64,000 nt of DNA from Hydrotalea sandarakina (GTDB lineage: Bacteria; Bacteroidota; Bacteroidia; Chitinophagales; Chitinophagaceae), in contig NZ_QKZV01000011.1 of assembly GCF_003254115.1 (NCBI RefSeq), forward strand, positions 1-64,000. Reading direction: 5' to 3'. The position numbers and the translations under genes were made by a program. Under the pieces are notes generated by a model. The model was not told the DNA's origin and ran no database searches. It was given only the letters and a program-made list of their open reading frames with translations. Below, piece after piece: positions 18,898 through 26,981 of the stretch. Every line of letters starts with the position of its first letter. The stretch's first letter is position 1.

Positions 18898-18930
18898 AAA
18901 AAAATGGTCCTAAATAGGACCATTTTTTTA
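18898..18930 (+). terminator. Intrinsic terminator of the MG2/TonB-plug gene
   Basis: An AAAAAATGGTCCT arm pairs perfectly with AGGACCATTTTTT around a four-base AAAT loop, 15 bases after the stop codon. The A and T tracts make it work in both directions. Confidence 0.88.
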
Positions 18931-19353
18931 TGTAAGAAAAATTTACCCTACTTAGTTAAATTAATTTTCATTCGTTTTTTAGGGTATTGACTTGAAGATT
19001 TAGAGATCAAAAAGGTTTTCAGATATATTAAAGTTTTGTATGCTTCATCATCAACCATTCCTATTATCACAAAAGGAAAAAGCCGAGCATATAATATTGT
19101 GTTAGCGGCAATGCAGTACATGTAATTTGTTTTAATTCATTGGTCGAATGAAATATTTTAATAAATGTAAAAGATGCATTAATAACAGAAGTTATAGCAC
19201 TAAAACAAATTAGTACTTAGAAACAGTAATCAACCATATTTTATTCCCTTAAATAGGGAATAAACATAAATACGCATATTAACAAAATTGCTACCGGTAT
19301 AATATTTACAATATCATTGAATAAAAAACTACAAATCGGAACAGGCAAATTTG
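18931..19353. other. Gene-free AT-rich stretch
   Basis: About 420 bases between convergent genes. I see no ORF of convincing composition, no tRNA and no repeat other than the terminator at its left edge. Confidence 0.5.
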
Positions 19354-19878
19354 TTAATAACCTAATATTTTACCCATTAACAACAATCTACTCCATTTCC
19401 CATTTTCCTTTTTATACAAATATGTCCACTGAGAAGCAAAATCAGGGTCATATGGAGTTGCAAATGAAAAAGCACACAATAAATAATTTCTTAAAAAAAT
19501 AGGTTTTGAAAGTCGCCATCCATCTTTCTGATTTTGGGGAACGAACTGAACATTTTTCATCCAATGTCTATTAAAATAATATTTGGCTGTATCGGACTGT
19601 ATTTCTTTAATTAAGTATGTTTTTTCTTCATTTGAAAGCCCATATACACCAGTTCCAAATAAAGAAATCATAAACAAATTTTTATTGGATAAATATGGAT
19701 AAATTTTTAAAGTATCATATTGTTTAAACTCAGTATTTCTAATAAATTTCATGAATTTTTTTAATTCATGTTTGTATTTACTGCTAACTTGTTGTGCAAA
19801 AACATTTTGGGTAAATAGGACATTACTTATCAAAATGACAGTGAGCAAAAATGTATATCCATGTTTTATTGTAACCAT
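19354..19878 (-). CDS. Small secreted protein of unknown function
   Basis: 174 residues starting MVTIKHGYTFLLTVILISNV with a signal peptide that probably ends at FAQQ (about residue 30). The mature part is rich in Lys, Tyr and Phe, mixed helix and strand, with no cysteine outside the start and no motif I recognise. It lies 17 bases downstream of a broken metallopeptidase gene on the same strand. Its AT content is higher than that of the neighbouring housekeeping genes, in line with an accessory region. Function unknown. Confidence 0.55.
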   Translation of the reverse strand: MVTIKHGYTFLLTVILISNVLFTQNVFAQQVSSKYKHELKKFMKFIRNTEFKQYDTLKIYPYLSNKNLFMISLFGTGVYGLSNEEKTYLIKEIQSDTAKYYFNRHWMKNVQFVPQNQKDGWRLSKPIFLRNYLLCAFSFATPYDPDFASQWTYLYKKENGKWSRLLLMGKILGY

Positions 19879-19895
19879 ATTTATTTTAATTTTAT

Positions 19896-20264
19896 TTATT
19901 TACAACTTGTTCCAGATGTGCCATATTCATAAAGTTTTGAATAAAACGCAAAATAATCTCTACTATTCATATTGGTTGTAAATCCATATTTAGTTAACAC
20001 ATCAGCGAAAGCTTGTGTACCGGTTATATCATCCCCTAACCCACCTAAGGCTAAGCTGGCTGCTTGTTGCGAAGTTAAAGAGGGAAAGAAAGTTTGCAAA
20101 GACCCAATAATGCCATCAATATAGTTCTGTAACATATAAGCATGTTGCGTTAACCCATTTAATACTTCAGGATTTGTGAATATATAAGCATGTACAATTT
20201 CATGAATTAGCAAAAGAGCTTTATAACACTGACTGTCTGTATTGTTAAATAGATATGAGTAAAT
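19896..20264 (-). pseudogene. Remnant C-terminal part of a HExxH metallopeptidase-like protein
   Basis: The frame is open from just after a TGA at 20265-20267 to the stop at 19896, but no ATG exists at its 5-prime end; the first start-like codon is a TTG at 20213. The readable product begins about at SYLFNNTDSQCYKALL and runs into LIHEIVHAYIF, whose HEIVH is a zinc-metallopeptidase HExxH motif, then a helical tail ending TSGTSCK. An active-site helix so close to the start, with residues before it in frame but no start codon, indicates loss of the upstream part. Similar tails end large Bacteroidota secreted proteins; that comparison is from memory. An intact small protein using a rare start is the alternative. 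Confidence 0.5.
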
Positions 20265-20398
20265 TCATCTTATAATATAGCATATTTAATTAATAATTTT
20301 ATATTTATTAAATGCTTTGTTAGAATGTTCATTTAGTTCTTAATCCAAACCCAGTGTTTATTTCTTTTTTGAAGAATGTAAAGATTTGTAATTGTAGT

Positions 20399-20950
20399 TC
20401 ACGTTTCTTCGTCATTATATACTGCACTAATTTGTATTGCACAATATTTATCATTAAAGAAAATTGGAATGTGAAAAATCCAAGATAAACCTGGGTAAAA
20501 CCAGTTTTTACCATCAAAAACGCACTCACTTTCAGTTATAAAATGGACGTTTCTAATTTTATATTTTAAAACAACATAAGAGGATGATGACCAAATACCA
20601 TATTTAGATTGAATATCTGTTTGCAAAAATTTACCCTTATAATTTAAAAATTTTTTTACTGAATCTATAACAATGCCCATATGGACATTTTTAATAAAAT
20701 TGGGAAAGGCAGCAATACTATTAATGTTCATAAATGGTTTAAACAAAGTATCTCTAATGTATTTTTTATTAGAATCGGTAATGATGCCCGGCTTAGTGAA
20801 ATTTTGAATTATTTTTTCTCCATGAAGCAAATTTTTACTTAAAAATTGTTCGATTTCAAGATTATGTAATGAGTCTATTTGGCTAATACAGGATATTGGA
20901 AATACCAGAGCAATAATGAATAAAAATTTTATTTTTTGTATATAACGCAT
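20399..20950 (-). CDS. Small secreted protein of unknown function
   Basis: The ATG at 20950 is chosen because it gives a signal peptide (MRYIQKIKFLFIIALVFPIS), while the frame continues open upstream to 21094 with non-signal sequence. 183 residues; the mature part contains several aromatic-rich strands (YGIWSSSSYVVLKYKI, FDGKNWFYPGLSWIF). I do not recognise a family. It resembles its downstream neighbour at 19354-19878 in length, signal and composition, and the broken metallopeptidase lies between them, so the three may belong to one decaying accessory locus. Confidence 0.55.
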   Translation of the reverse strand: MRYIQKIKFLFIIALVFPISCISQIDSLHNLEIEQFLSKNLLHGEKIIQNFTKPGIITDSNKKYIRDTLFKPFMNINSIAAFPNFIKNVHMGIVIDSVKKFLNYKGKFLQTDIQSKYGIWSSSSYVVLKYKIRNVHFITESECVFDGKNWFYPGLSWIFHIPIFFNDKYCAIQISAVYNDEET

Positions 20951-21238
20951 TAACATAAAAAAGATGTTTGATTTAATTGCATTTAGTGCCAGCTGAGCCG
21001 TTTTGTAATGGTTGAATAAAAAAGCCAATATTCCTTGTGCTAGACGGATCTGTATTAAAACCGACGTATACTTTGTGCAGGATGCAAATAACAAACTAAC
21101 GAATAATATAGTAATCGCTAGTTTGCTTATAAATAGATTGGTACATTTTATACTATGATTTTTTATTGTACTAGTTAACTGCGGGGAGGTAAGTCATAAA
21201 ATAATATTTTTTCGAATTTAATAAAATGGAAACAAATG

Positions 21239-22441
21239 TTAAATTTTTTTTATTGTTTCCATCGCCAACCATAATAAAGCTACCACTACCACCCACCCAG
21301 CCACTTGTAACCAAAGTGCATGTTTATAATTGGGTGTAAGCCTATGTTGTAAGGCTGCAATCAAAATAATAAATAAAGCTAATGGTAAAATAAACCCATT
21401 CACGGTACCGGCCCATACCAACACATTAACAGGTTGGCCTATCCATTCAAATATTCCGGTAGATAGTAGTATGAAACCCGTTACCCATATTTTTTGTTGT
21501 GCTTCAATTGCCGGATGAAATGTTTTAATGAATGAAATGGCTGTGAAAGATGCACCAATAATGGAGGTGACAGCAGCAGCCCACATCACCATTCCAAAAA
21601 AGAAATATCCTAATTGGCCGGCAGATAATTTAAAAACAGCTGCCGCAGGATTAGCTGCATCTAAATTTTTCCCTTGCATTACCACACCCAATGCTGCCAA
21701 AAACAAAACAAAACGCATAATGCCTGTTAATACAATTCCTGAAATAGCACCTTTGTTTACCTTGTTAAGTTGTGATGCACCAACTATTCCCGCTTCTAAC
21801 AAACGGTGCGCCCCTGCAAACGAAATATAACCCCCTACTGTTCCACCAACAATGGTAACAATTGCCATAGTACTGGTAGTATGTGGCCAAAATATTTGTT
21901 GTACCACACTTATCATAGGTGGATGCGCTATCCATGCAACGTAACAAGTTAGTACAATCATTAATAACCCCATGTATTTGGTAAATACATCCATGGCATG
22001 GCCGGCATCTTTTTGCCAAAAAATAATAATAGCCACCAATGCGCTTACTGCTGCACCAATGGGGGTGGGTAACCCTGTACATACTTGCACACCCAAACCT
22101 GCACCTGCAACATTTCCAGTATTAAATGCCACAGCACCAAAAACAATCATACCGGCTAACACATAGCCTAGGCCCGGTAATACCTTATTAGCCAAATCCT
22201 GTGCCCGTAAATTACTCATGCTAATCATTCGCCAAATATTGAGCTGTACGGCTATATCAATTAAAATGGTTACTACTATTACAAAAGCAAAAGCAGCGCC
22301 CAGTTTATTGGTGAAAACAGTAGTTTGAGTTAAAAAACCCGGCCCAATGGCAGAAGTTGCCATTAAAAATGCAGCGCCTATAATAGCGGAACGTGTGTTA
22401 GAGGGTTTGTATGCCAATACCTTGTTGTTGAAGCGTTTCAT
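21239..22441 (-). CDS. NRAMP-fold transporter of the 5-oxoprolinase cluster, metal ligands absent
   Basis: 400-residue membrane protein with about eleven hydrophobic helices of the NRAMP (LeuT-fold) family. The ATG at 22441 gives a normal N-terminus and overlaps pxpA by 44 bases; the frame runs open to 22513. In canonical NRAMP the helix-1 metal site is DPGN; here the aligned residues are GPGF (33-36), so Asp and Asn are lost. The helix-6 MPH motif is AGAH (209-212), so the metal-binding Met is lost and only His is kept. Divalent-metal transport is therefore doubtful. Co-location with pxpBCA suggests uptake of 5-oxoproline or a related amide; that is inference. Confidence 0.82.
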   Translation of the reverse strand: MKRFNNKVLAYKPSNTRSAIIGAAFLMATSAIGPGFLTQTTVFTNKLGAAFAFVIVVTILIDIAVQLNIWRMISMSNLRAQDLANKVLPGLGYVLAGMIVFGAVAFNTGNVAGAGLGVQVCTGLPTPIGAAVSALVAIIIFWQKDAGHAMDVFTKYMGLLMIVLTCYVAWIAHPPMISVVQQIFWPHTTSTMAIVTIVGGTVGGYISFAGAHRLLEAGIVGASQLNKVNKGAISGIVLTGIMRFVLFLAALGVVMQGKNLDAANPAAAVFKLSAGQLGYFFFGMVMWAAAVTSIIGASFTAISFIKTFHPAIEAQQKIWVTGFILLSTGIFEWIGQPVNVLVWAGTVNGFILPLALFIILIAALQHRLTPNYKHALWLQVAGWVVVVALLWLAMETIKKI

Positions 22442-23138
22442 GAATAGTTTTTGCAAAAGCAACTGCATGCGCACCATCACCATGCAAACAAATGGTATCA
22501 GCAGCAATGGCAATTTTTTTACCTGAGGTAGTAATTACAGCCTTTTCTTGTATAAAACGCAATACTTGTTGCAACGATTCTGATGTAGTGTGTATTAAAG
22601 CATTGGGTTGTGTACGTGGTGTTAATTGCCCTGCATTGGTATAAGTTCTATCGGCAAAAACTTCGGCAGCAACCGGCAACTGCTTTTGCAAGCAAGCTTG
22701 CATAAAATGGCTTCCACTTAATGCATACACCATAATGTTTGGATACAGTTTATATAAAATATCCGCAACTTGTTTGGCTAAGGCAGCATCGGCAGATACC
22801 ATATTATACAGTGCTCCATGAAGTTTTATGTGATGCAAAGGCACGTTCATTTGTGTACAAATATGTTGTAATGCATCCACTTGTTGTTGCAATAAAACTT
22901 CAATTTCATGAGCAGATAACGGTATTGGCTTTCTACCAAAATTTTCTTTATCATTAAATCCCGGATGTGCACCTACAGCAAGGCCATAATTTTTGCATAA
23001 TGCAACCGTGTGTTGCATTATTTGGGCATCACCGGCATGAAAACCGCAAGCAATATTGGCACTTGAAATATAGGGCATTAGTTGGGCATCCGTTTCCATT
23101 CCCTCGCCCATATCGCAGTTCAAATCAATGGATAGCAT
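22398..23138 (-). CDS. pxpA: 5-oxoprolinase subunit A (LamB/YcsF family)
   Basis: 246-residue LamB/YcsF protein, one of three subunits of the ATP-dependent prokaryotic 5-oxoprolinase that opens 5-oxo-L-proline to glutamate. The signature SIDLNCDMGEG stands at the N-terminus when the ATG at 23138 is used; an upstream ATG at 23156 would add six residues. Also visible: ACGFHAGD and KLHGALYN motifs. It overlaps pxpC by 14 bases and the transporter gene by 44 bases, so all four genes are surely one operon with translational coupling. Confidence 0.95.
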   Translation of the reverse strand: MLSIDLNCDMGEGMETDAQLMPYISSANIACGFHAGDAQIMQHTVALCKNYGLAVGAHPGFNDKENFGRKPIPLSAHEIEVLLQQQVDALQHICTQMNVPLHHIKLHGALYNMVSADAALAKQVADILYKLYPNIMVYALSGSHFMQACLQKQLPVAAEVFADRTYTNAGQLTPRTQPNALIHTTSESLQQVLRFIQEKAVITTSGKKIAIAADTICLHGDGAHAVAFAKTIHETLQQQGIGIQTL

Positions 23139-24126
23139 AAGCTGAAAACAATTCATTTAATTTGGCAATGGCAGCATATTGTAATTGCTGCAAATATTGT
23201 TGTTGTTGTTGCATCAGTTCGTGTGCATATCGCAAAGTTACAGGCGTAAATTTCACATATTCATGTGGCCGAACTTGTGCCAATGTAGATAGTGCTGCAC
23301 TACAAACAGTAGCTAATATAGGATAACCGCCTGTGGTTTGGTGTCCCGACATTAACACAATGCACTGTCCGTTAGGTAACAACTGTATGGTACCATTGGT
23401 AACAGCAGTTGAAACAACTGTTACAGGATGGTCGGGTTTAATGGCATTACTTTGTAAGTAATAACCCATGCGGTTACTGTTGGGCTGTACCTGAAACTCA
23501 TTGTCTTGAAATTGTTTCTGTGCTTCTTTATTTAGCAAATGCCAATCTTTACTCAAAATAGCGGGGATGGCATTGGTGTTTAAATACCATTGTAAAGCAT
23601 CGGCTTGAACATGAAAAACATATACATCTTTATTCTCTAATACAGGGCTGTAATCAGTAGTATCAACCAACGGAAGTTCATCTTGTTTTTTCAAGAAGCG
23701 ACCTTTAAAACCGCCGGTACCGGCAATAGTATTGGTGCTATAGCTTCCCATCCAGGTAGGAATACCAAATCCTTTTTTTACAGATAAATAACACCAAGCA
23801 CCTCGCTTTACCTGTTTAAATTGCAGCACACAGTTTTTTTGAATAATAAATGGTGTGTTTACGGGTACAGGAATATCATTTACCCATGCCGTAAAATTAG
23901 CGCCGCTTACTGCCACCAATGCCTGTTGCTGAAACAACAGAACCGGAGAGGGAAAACTCATTTCTAATACCGGACAATCCAAAGTGTTATTCACCAAAAT
24001 ATTAGCAACTGCTGCCGCAGTTTTATCCATAGCACCATCGGGATTAATACCCACATGTTGCCATCCATAACGACCATTATCTTGAATAGAATCGGCAATG
24101 CCCGGTTTTATAACAACAACTGACAC
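23125..24126 (-). CDS. pxpC: 5-oxoprolinase subunit C (biotin-dependent carboxyltransferase/KipA family)
   Basis: 333 residues of the KipA/allophanate-hydrolase subunit 2 family, which together with PxpB forms the ATP-dependent part of 5-oxoprolinase. Visible are the N-terminal KPGIADSIQDNGRYGW signature and the C-terminal LMSGHQTTGGYPILATV segment. It begins with GTG at 24126, whose first base is also the last base of the pxpB stop codon, a one-base TAGTG overlap that implies coupled translation. Confidence 0.95.
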   Translation of the reverse strand: MSVVVIKPGIADSIQDNGRYGWQHVGINPDGAMDKTAAAVANILVNNTLDCPVLEMSFPSPVLLFQQQALVAVSGANFTAWVNDIPVPVNTPFIIQKNCVLQFKQVKRGAWCYLSVKKGFGIPTWMGSYSTNTIAGTGGFKGRFLKKQDELPLVDTTDYSPVLENKDVYVFHVQADALQWYLNTNAIPAILSKDWHLLNKEAQKQFQDNEFQVQPNSNRMGYYLQSNAIKPDHPVTVVSTAVTNGTIQLLPNGQCIVLMSGHQTTGGYPILATVCSAALSTLAQVRPHEYVKFTPVTLRYAHELMQQQQQYLQQLQYAAIAKLNELFSAYAIH

Positions 24127-24845
24127 TAGTTTTTATTTTGAAGTAATGAATTAAAAGTATTTAAATCTATAGGCACAAATTGAACCCGATTACCCGGCTG
24201 TAATAAAGCCGGTTGCATTCGGTTTTGTTGAAACATTGCTTCGGGTGTTTGCCCTATAATATGCCACCCGCCCGGTGAATTGAAGGGATATACACCCGTT
24301 TGTCTTCCCGCAATTCCTACACTACCCGCCGCCACTTGTTGAGCGGGCAAAGCTTTTCGCGGCATTTCCAATATTTCGGGAACAGTTCCCATATAAGCAA
24401 AACCCGGTAAAAAGCCCAACATGAATACGCGATAAATTGTTTGGCTATGCAACTCAATCAATTTTTCAACCGTAATATTTTTCGCTTCGCAAAATGCCAA
24501 TAAATCGGGTGCCACTTGTGGATGATAACACACCGGCACTTGAATAAGCGGCTGTTGCTGCATGACCTCTTCACTGCAATGACCCATTACCGTTTCAATA
24601 AAATTGCGCAAATAAGCTTCCATATTTTCAATGCCTTGTTTCCAAAGCATTACCGGATTGTACACTATAGTTAAAGTACTGTAAGCAGGAATTACATCGC
24701 GAACAAAAGGTTTATTTTCTTGCTTAATACAATGAAAAAGGGTAAGTACTGTGTGGTTAATATCGTCATTAATTAAGTTACCCCAATCAATAACCATAGC
24801 TGTATCGCTTAAAGCATATATACGATAGTCAGCATTCATGCGCAT
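24126..24845 (-). CDS. pxpB: 5-oxoprolinase subunit B (KipI/allophanate hydrolase subunit 1 family)
   Basis: 239-residue PxpB. Motifs: PVCYHPQVAPDLLAF, GFLPGFAYMG and the conserved AGSVGIAGRQTGVYPFNSPGGWHIIG block. With PxpC it phosphorylates and opens 5-oxoproline. It is the first gene of the pxpBCA-transporter operon; an ATG at 24839 two codons inside is an equally good start. No recognisable promoter was found in the 135 bases between it and the divergent tRNA-Lys gene. Confidence 0.95.
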   Translation of the reverse strand: MRMNADYRIYALSDTAMVIDWGNLINDDINHTVLTLFHCIKQENKPFVRDVIPAYSTLTIVYNPVMLWKQGIENMEAYLRNFIETVMGHCSEEVMQQQPLIQVPVCYHPQVAPDLLAFCEAKNITVEKLIELHSQTIYRVFMLGFLPGFAYMGTVPEILEMPRKALPAQQVAAGSVGIAGRQTGVYPFNSPGGWHIIGQTPEAMFQQNRMQPALLQPGNRVQFVPIDLNTFNSLLQNKN

Positions 24846-24980
24846 TCATTTATTAAGCTGTTAAGTTACGAATAAATGTGTTGAAGCAAGGTGTTGAAAT
24901 ATTAATTGTGCATTAATAGCAATTTCCAGAGGGGGTTACACATGGATTTTTCAATAAATTTATGAAAGCAAAATCTAATT

Positions 24981-25053
24981 GACTCCGTAGCTCAGTTGGT
25001 AGAGCTACTGACTCTTAATCAGTAGGTCCAGGGTTCGAGTCCCTGCGGGGTCA
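24981..25053 (+). tRNA. tRNA-Lys (anticodon CUU)
   Basis: A 73-base cloverleaf: acceptor arms GACTCCG/CGGGGTC (with G-U pairs), D-arm, anticodon stem ACTGA/TCAGT with loop CTCTTAA giving anticodon CTT, T-arm with GGTTCGAGTCC, discriminator A. CCA is not encoded. A TANNTTTA-like box lies at 24955-24962. Confidence 0.93.
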
Positions 25054-25213
25054 CTACCGCTTTTCAAAATAAATTCTTGGCCTTAGTACTTTATGCATAT
25101 AATTAAGATTGGATGATGGAAATCTGACAGAACTAAAATTTAATTGCACATCAGTTCAATTGTTTTCAATATTTTTATCTGGCGGTTATTACAACACGCA
25201 TTTATAAATTAGC

Positions 25214-25813
25214 ATGACTTTACCTAAAAACAAAACCCCCAATTGCAATGTACCTGCTATATGGCAGGAATACAAAGAAGCTTTATACCGCTATATTGTT
25301 AAGCGGGTGAAGGATAATACTATTGCAGAAGATATTTTGCAAGAAGTATTATTAAAAGTTTATGGATTTTGTCTTTCCAAATCAGGAGTTCAAAATCTGA
25401 AAAGTTGGCTATTTCAAATTGCACAAAATACCATTGCCGATTATTACCGTAAAAATAAAAACACCATTTCAGAAGAATATATTGAGGAACAAGTTGTAGA
25501 GCAAGAAGACAATGCTGCATTTTTAGAAGCACAACAATACATTTTACCCATGTTAGCATTTCTGCCTGAAGAATATGCAACGCCATTAAAAATGTACGAT
25601 ATTGACAATAAAAAACAAGCCGATATTGCTCGTGAACTTAACCTAACATTATCGGCTACCAAAAGCAGAATACAACGAGCCAGGCAATTATTAAAGGCCG
25701 AGTTTATTACTTGTTGCCGTTTTGAAACCGACAAACAAGGAAATCTTATATCCTTCCAAATTAAAGCATCTTGTGAGCCATTACAAAACTTAAAAAAGCA
25801 AATTGAAAAATAA
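25214..25813 (+). CDS. sigZ: RNA polymerase sigma factor, SigZ-like ECF
   Basis: 199-residue ECF sigma factor. Region 2 is visible as YRYIVKRVKDNTIAEDILQEVLLKVY (26-50, shown here in part) with the NTIADYYRK helix, and region 4 as EYATPLKMYDI ... IARELNLTLSATKSRIQRA (about 120-157). After region 4 there is a C-terminal extension with Cys167-Cys168 and Cys187, typical of SigZ as I remember it. No anti-sigma factor gene is adjacent. It is followed by two arsenic-resistance genes on the same strand, so it may control them in response to metalloid; that is inference. Confidence 0.85.
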   Translation: MTLPKNKTPNCNVPAIWQEYKEALYRYIVKRVKDNTIAEDILQEVLLKVYGFCLSKSGVQNLKSWLFQIAQNTIADYYRKNKNTISEEYIEEQVVEQEDNAAFLEAQQYILPMLAFLPEEYATPLKMYDIDNKKQADIARELNLTLSATKSRIQRARQLLKAEFITCCRFETDKQGNLISFQIKASCEPLQNLKKQIEK

Positions 25814-25871
25814 TTTGCGTCTTTTTTAGCACTGCTTCGTCTTGTTATCGTTATCAAAAAACATTAAACTT

Positions 25872-26396
25872 ATGAAACGATTCCATGTACACGTTCGTGT
25901 AAAAAACTTACAAGAAAGCATTGCTTTTTATTCCGCTTTATTCAACACAGAACCTACTGTTGTAAAGCCCGATTATGCCAAATGGATGTTAGAAGATCCA
26001 CGCATTAATTATGCCATATCAACCGGACACAGTGAAAACGGTATTGAACACCTGGGATTACAAGTTGAATCTGAAACAGATTTACATGAAGCTTATGAGC
26101 ATATGCAAAAGGCAAAAGGCACGGTTAGAGAAGAAGGTGAATGCACTTGTTGCTATGCAAAATCGCAAAAAAGCTGGATTACCGACCCACAAGGCGTTGA
26201 TTGGGAAGTGTTTTATACACATGGCACAGCAACTGTTTATGGCGAAGGCATTAATGCCAAACCCGCACCCGAAGTAATGGAACAATGGGCTGGCAATGAT
26301 GGCCAAAAAGCTAACATACCACAAACCGAAGCTTTAACCTCAAAAAATACCGGCAGTTATGGAAACATTTATCATCATGCCGCTTTTACCAAGTAA
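25872..26396 (+). CDS. arsI: ArsI/CadI-family metalloenzyme (organoarsenical C-As lyase)
   Basis: 174-residue vicinal-oxygen-chelate dioxygenase that cleaves carbon-arsenic bonds of trivalent methyl- or aromatic arsenicals. Start at the ATG at 25872, giving MKRFHVHVRVKNL; an upstream in-frame TTG or ATG at 25842 is poorer. Metal ligands are probably His5 or His7, His60 (in IEHLGLQV) and Glu112 (in DWEVF). The substrate-binding cysteines are present in ECTCCYAKSQKSW (Cys91, Cys93, Cys94). It lies 58 bases after sigZ and overlaps the next gene by 38 bases. Confidence 0.9.
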   Translation: MKRFHVHVRVKNLQESIAFYSALFNTEPTVVKPDYAKWMLEDPRINYAISTGHSENGIEHLGLQVESETDLHEAYEHMQKAKGTVREEGECTCCYAKSQKSWITDPQGVDWEVFYTHGTATVYGEGINAKPAPEVMEQWAGNDGQKANIPQTEALTSKNTGSYGNIYHHAAFTK

Positions 26397-26856
26397 TTGG
26401 CAGCAAGTAAAATCTATTTACGAAAGTGGTATAGCCACAGGTATGGCCACTTTTGAAACCAAAGCACCTGAATGGGAGCAATGGAATAACAGCCACTTAC
26501 CCTTTGCAAGATTGGTAGCCGTGGAAAATAACAAGGTAATTGGTTGGGCCGCACTTAGCCCTGTATCAAACCGATGTGTATATGGAGGTGTAGCAGAGGT
26601 AAGTGTTTACATTGCGCCTGAACAAAGAGGTAAAGGTGTAGGCAAAAAGCTATTACAACAATTAATTACAGAAAGTGAAGCCAATGGAATTTGGACCTTA
26701 CAAGCCGGCATTTTTGCTGAAAATACCGCCAGTGCAAAACTGCACGAGTCTGTAGGATTTAGATTAGTGGGCTATCGCGAAAAAATTGGCCAATTGGGTA
26801 GTGAATGGAAAAACACCATTCTAATGGAACGAAGAAGTACCAAAGTAGGCATATAA
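26359..26856 (+). CDS. arsN1: ArsN1-family arsinothricin/phosphinothricin N-acetyltransferase
   Basis: 165-residue GNAT acetyltransferase. The acetyl-CoA loop is EQRGKGVGKKLL (about 94-105), followed by NTASAKLHESVGF and the ArsN1-type C-terminus GYREKIGQLGSEWKNTILMERR. The family detoxifies arsinothricin and phosphinothricin by acetylating their amino group. It overlaps arsI by 38 bases (20 if the in-frame ATG at 26377 is the start), so the two are coupled. Pairing of ArsI and ArsN1 implies exposure to organic arsenicals made by other microbes. Confidence 0.88.
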   Translation: METFIIMPLLPSNWQQVKSIYESGIATGMATFETKAPEWEQWNNSHLPFARLVAVENNKVIGWAALSPVSNRCVYGGVAEVSVYIAPEQRGKGVGKKLLQQLITESEANGIWTLQAGIFAENTASAKLHESVGFRLVGYREKIGQLGSEWKNTILMERRSTKVGI

Positions 26857-26928
26857 GTATTCATTGAAGGGAGCCTTTATTGAATGACTTAATCACATAT
26901 TCATTATAATATTATATAATCAATACAA

Positions 26929-26962
26929 AGAGGTTGTTATAAAACGCAGCCTCTCTTTTTTT
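26929..26962 (+). terminator. Terminator of the sigZ-arsI-arsN1 operon
   Basis: Stem AGAGGTTG/CAGCCTCT with one G-U pair around a ten-base loop, followed by a run of seven T. It lies 72 bases after the arsN1 stop and just before the convergent MBOAT gene. Confidence 0.75.
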
Positions 26963-26981
26963 ATATTAGTTGAATTGGTTT

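Noticed and set aside
24981-25053. tRNA-Lys as an integration site
   Set aside because: No integrase, no duplicated tRNA 3-prime end within the window.
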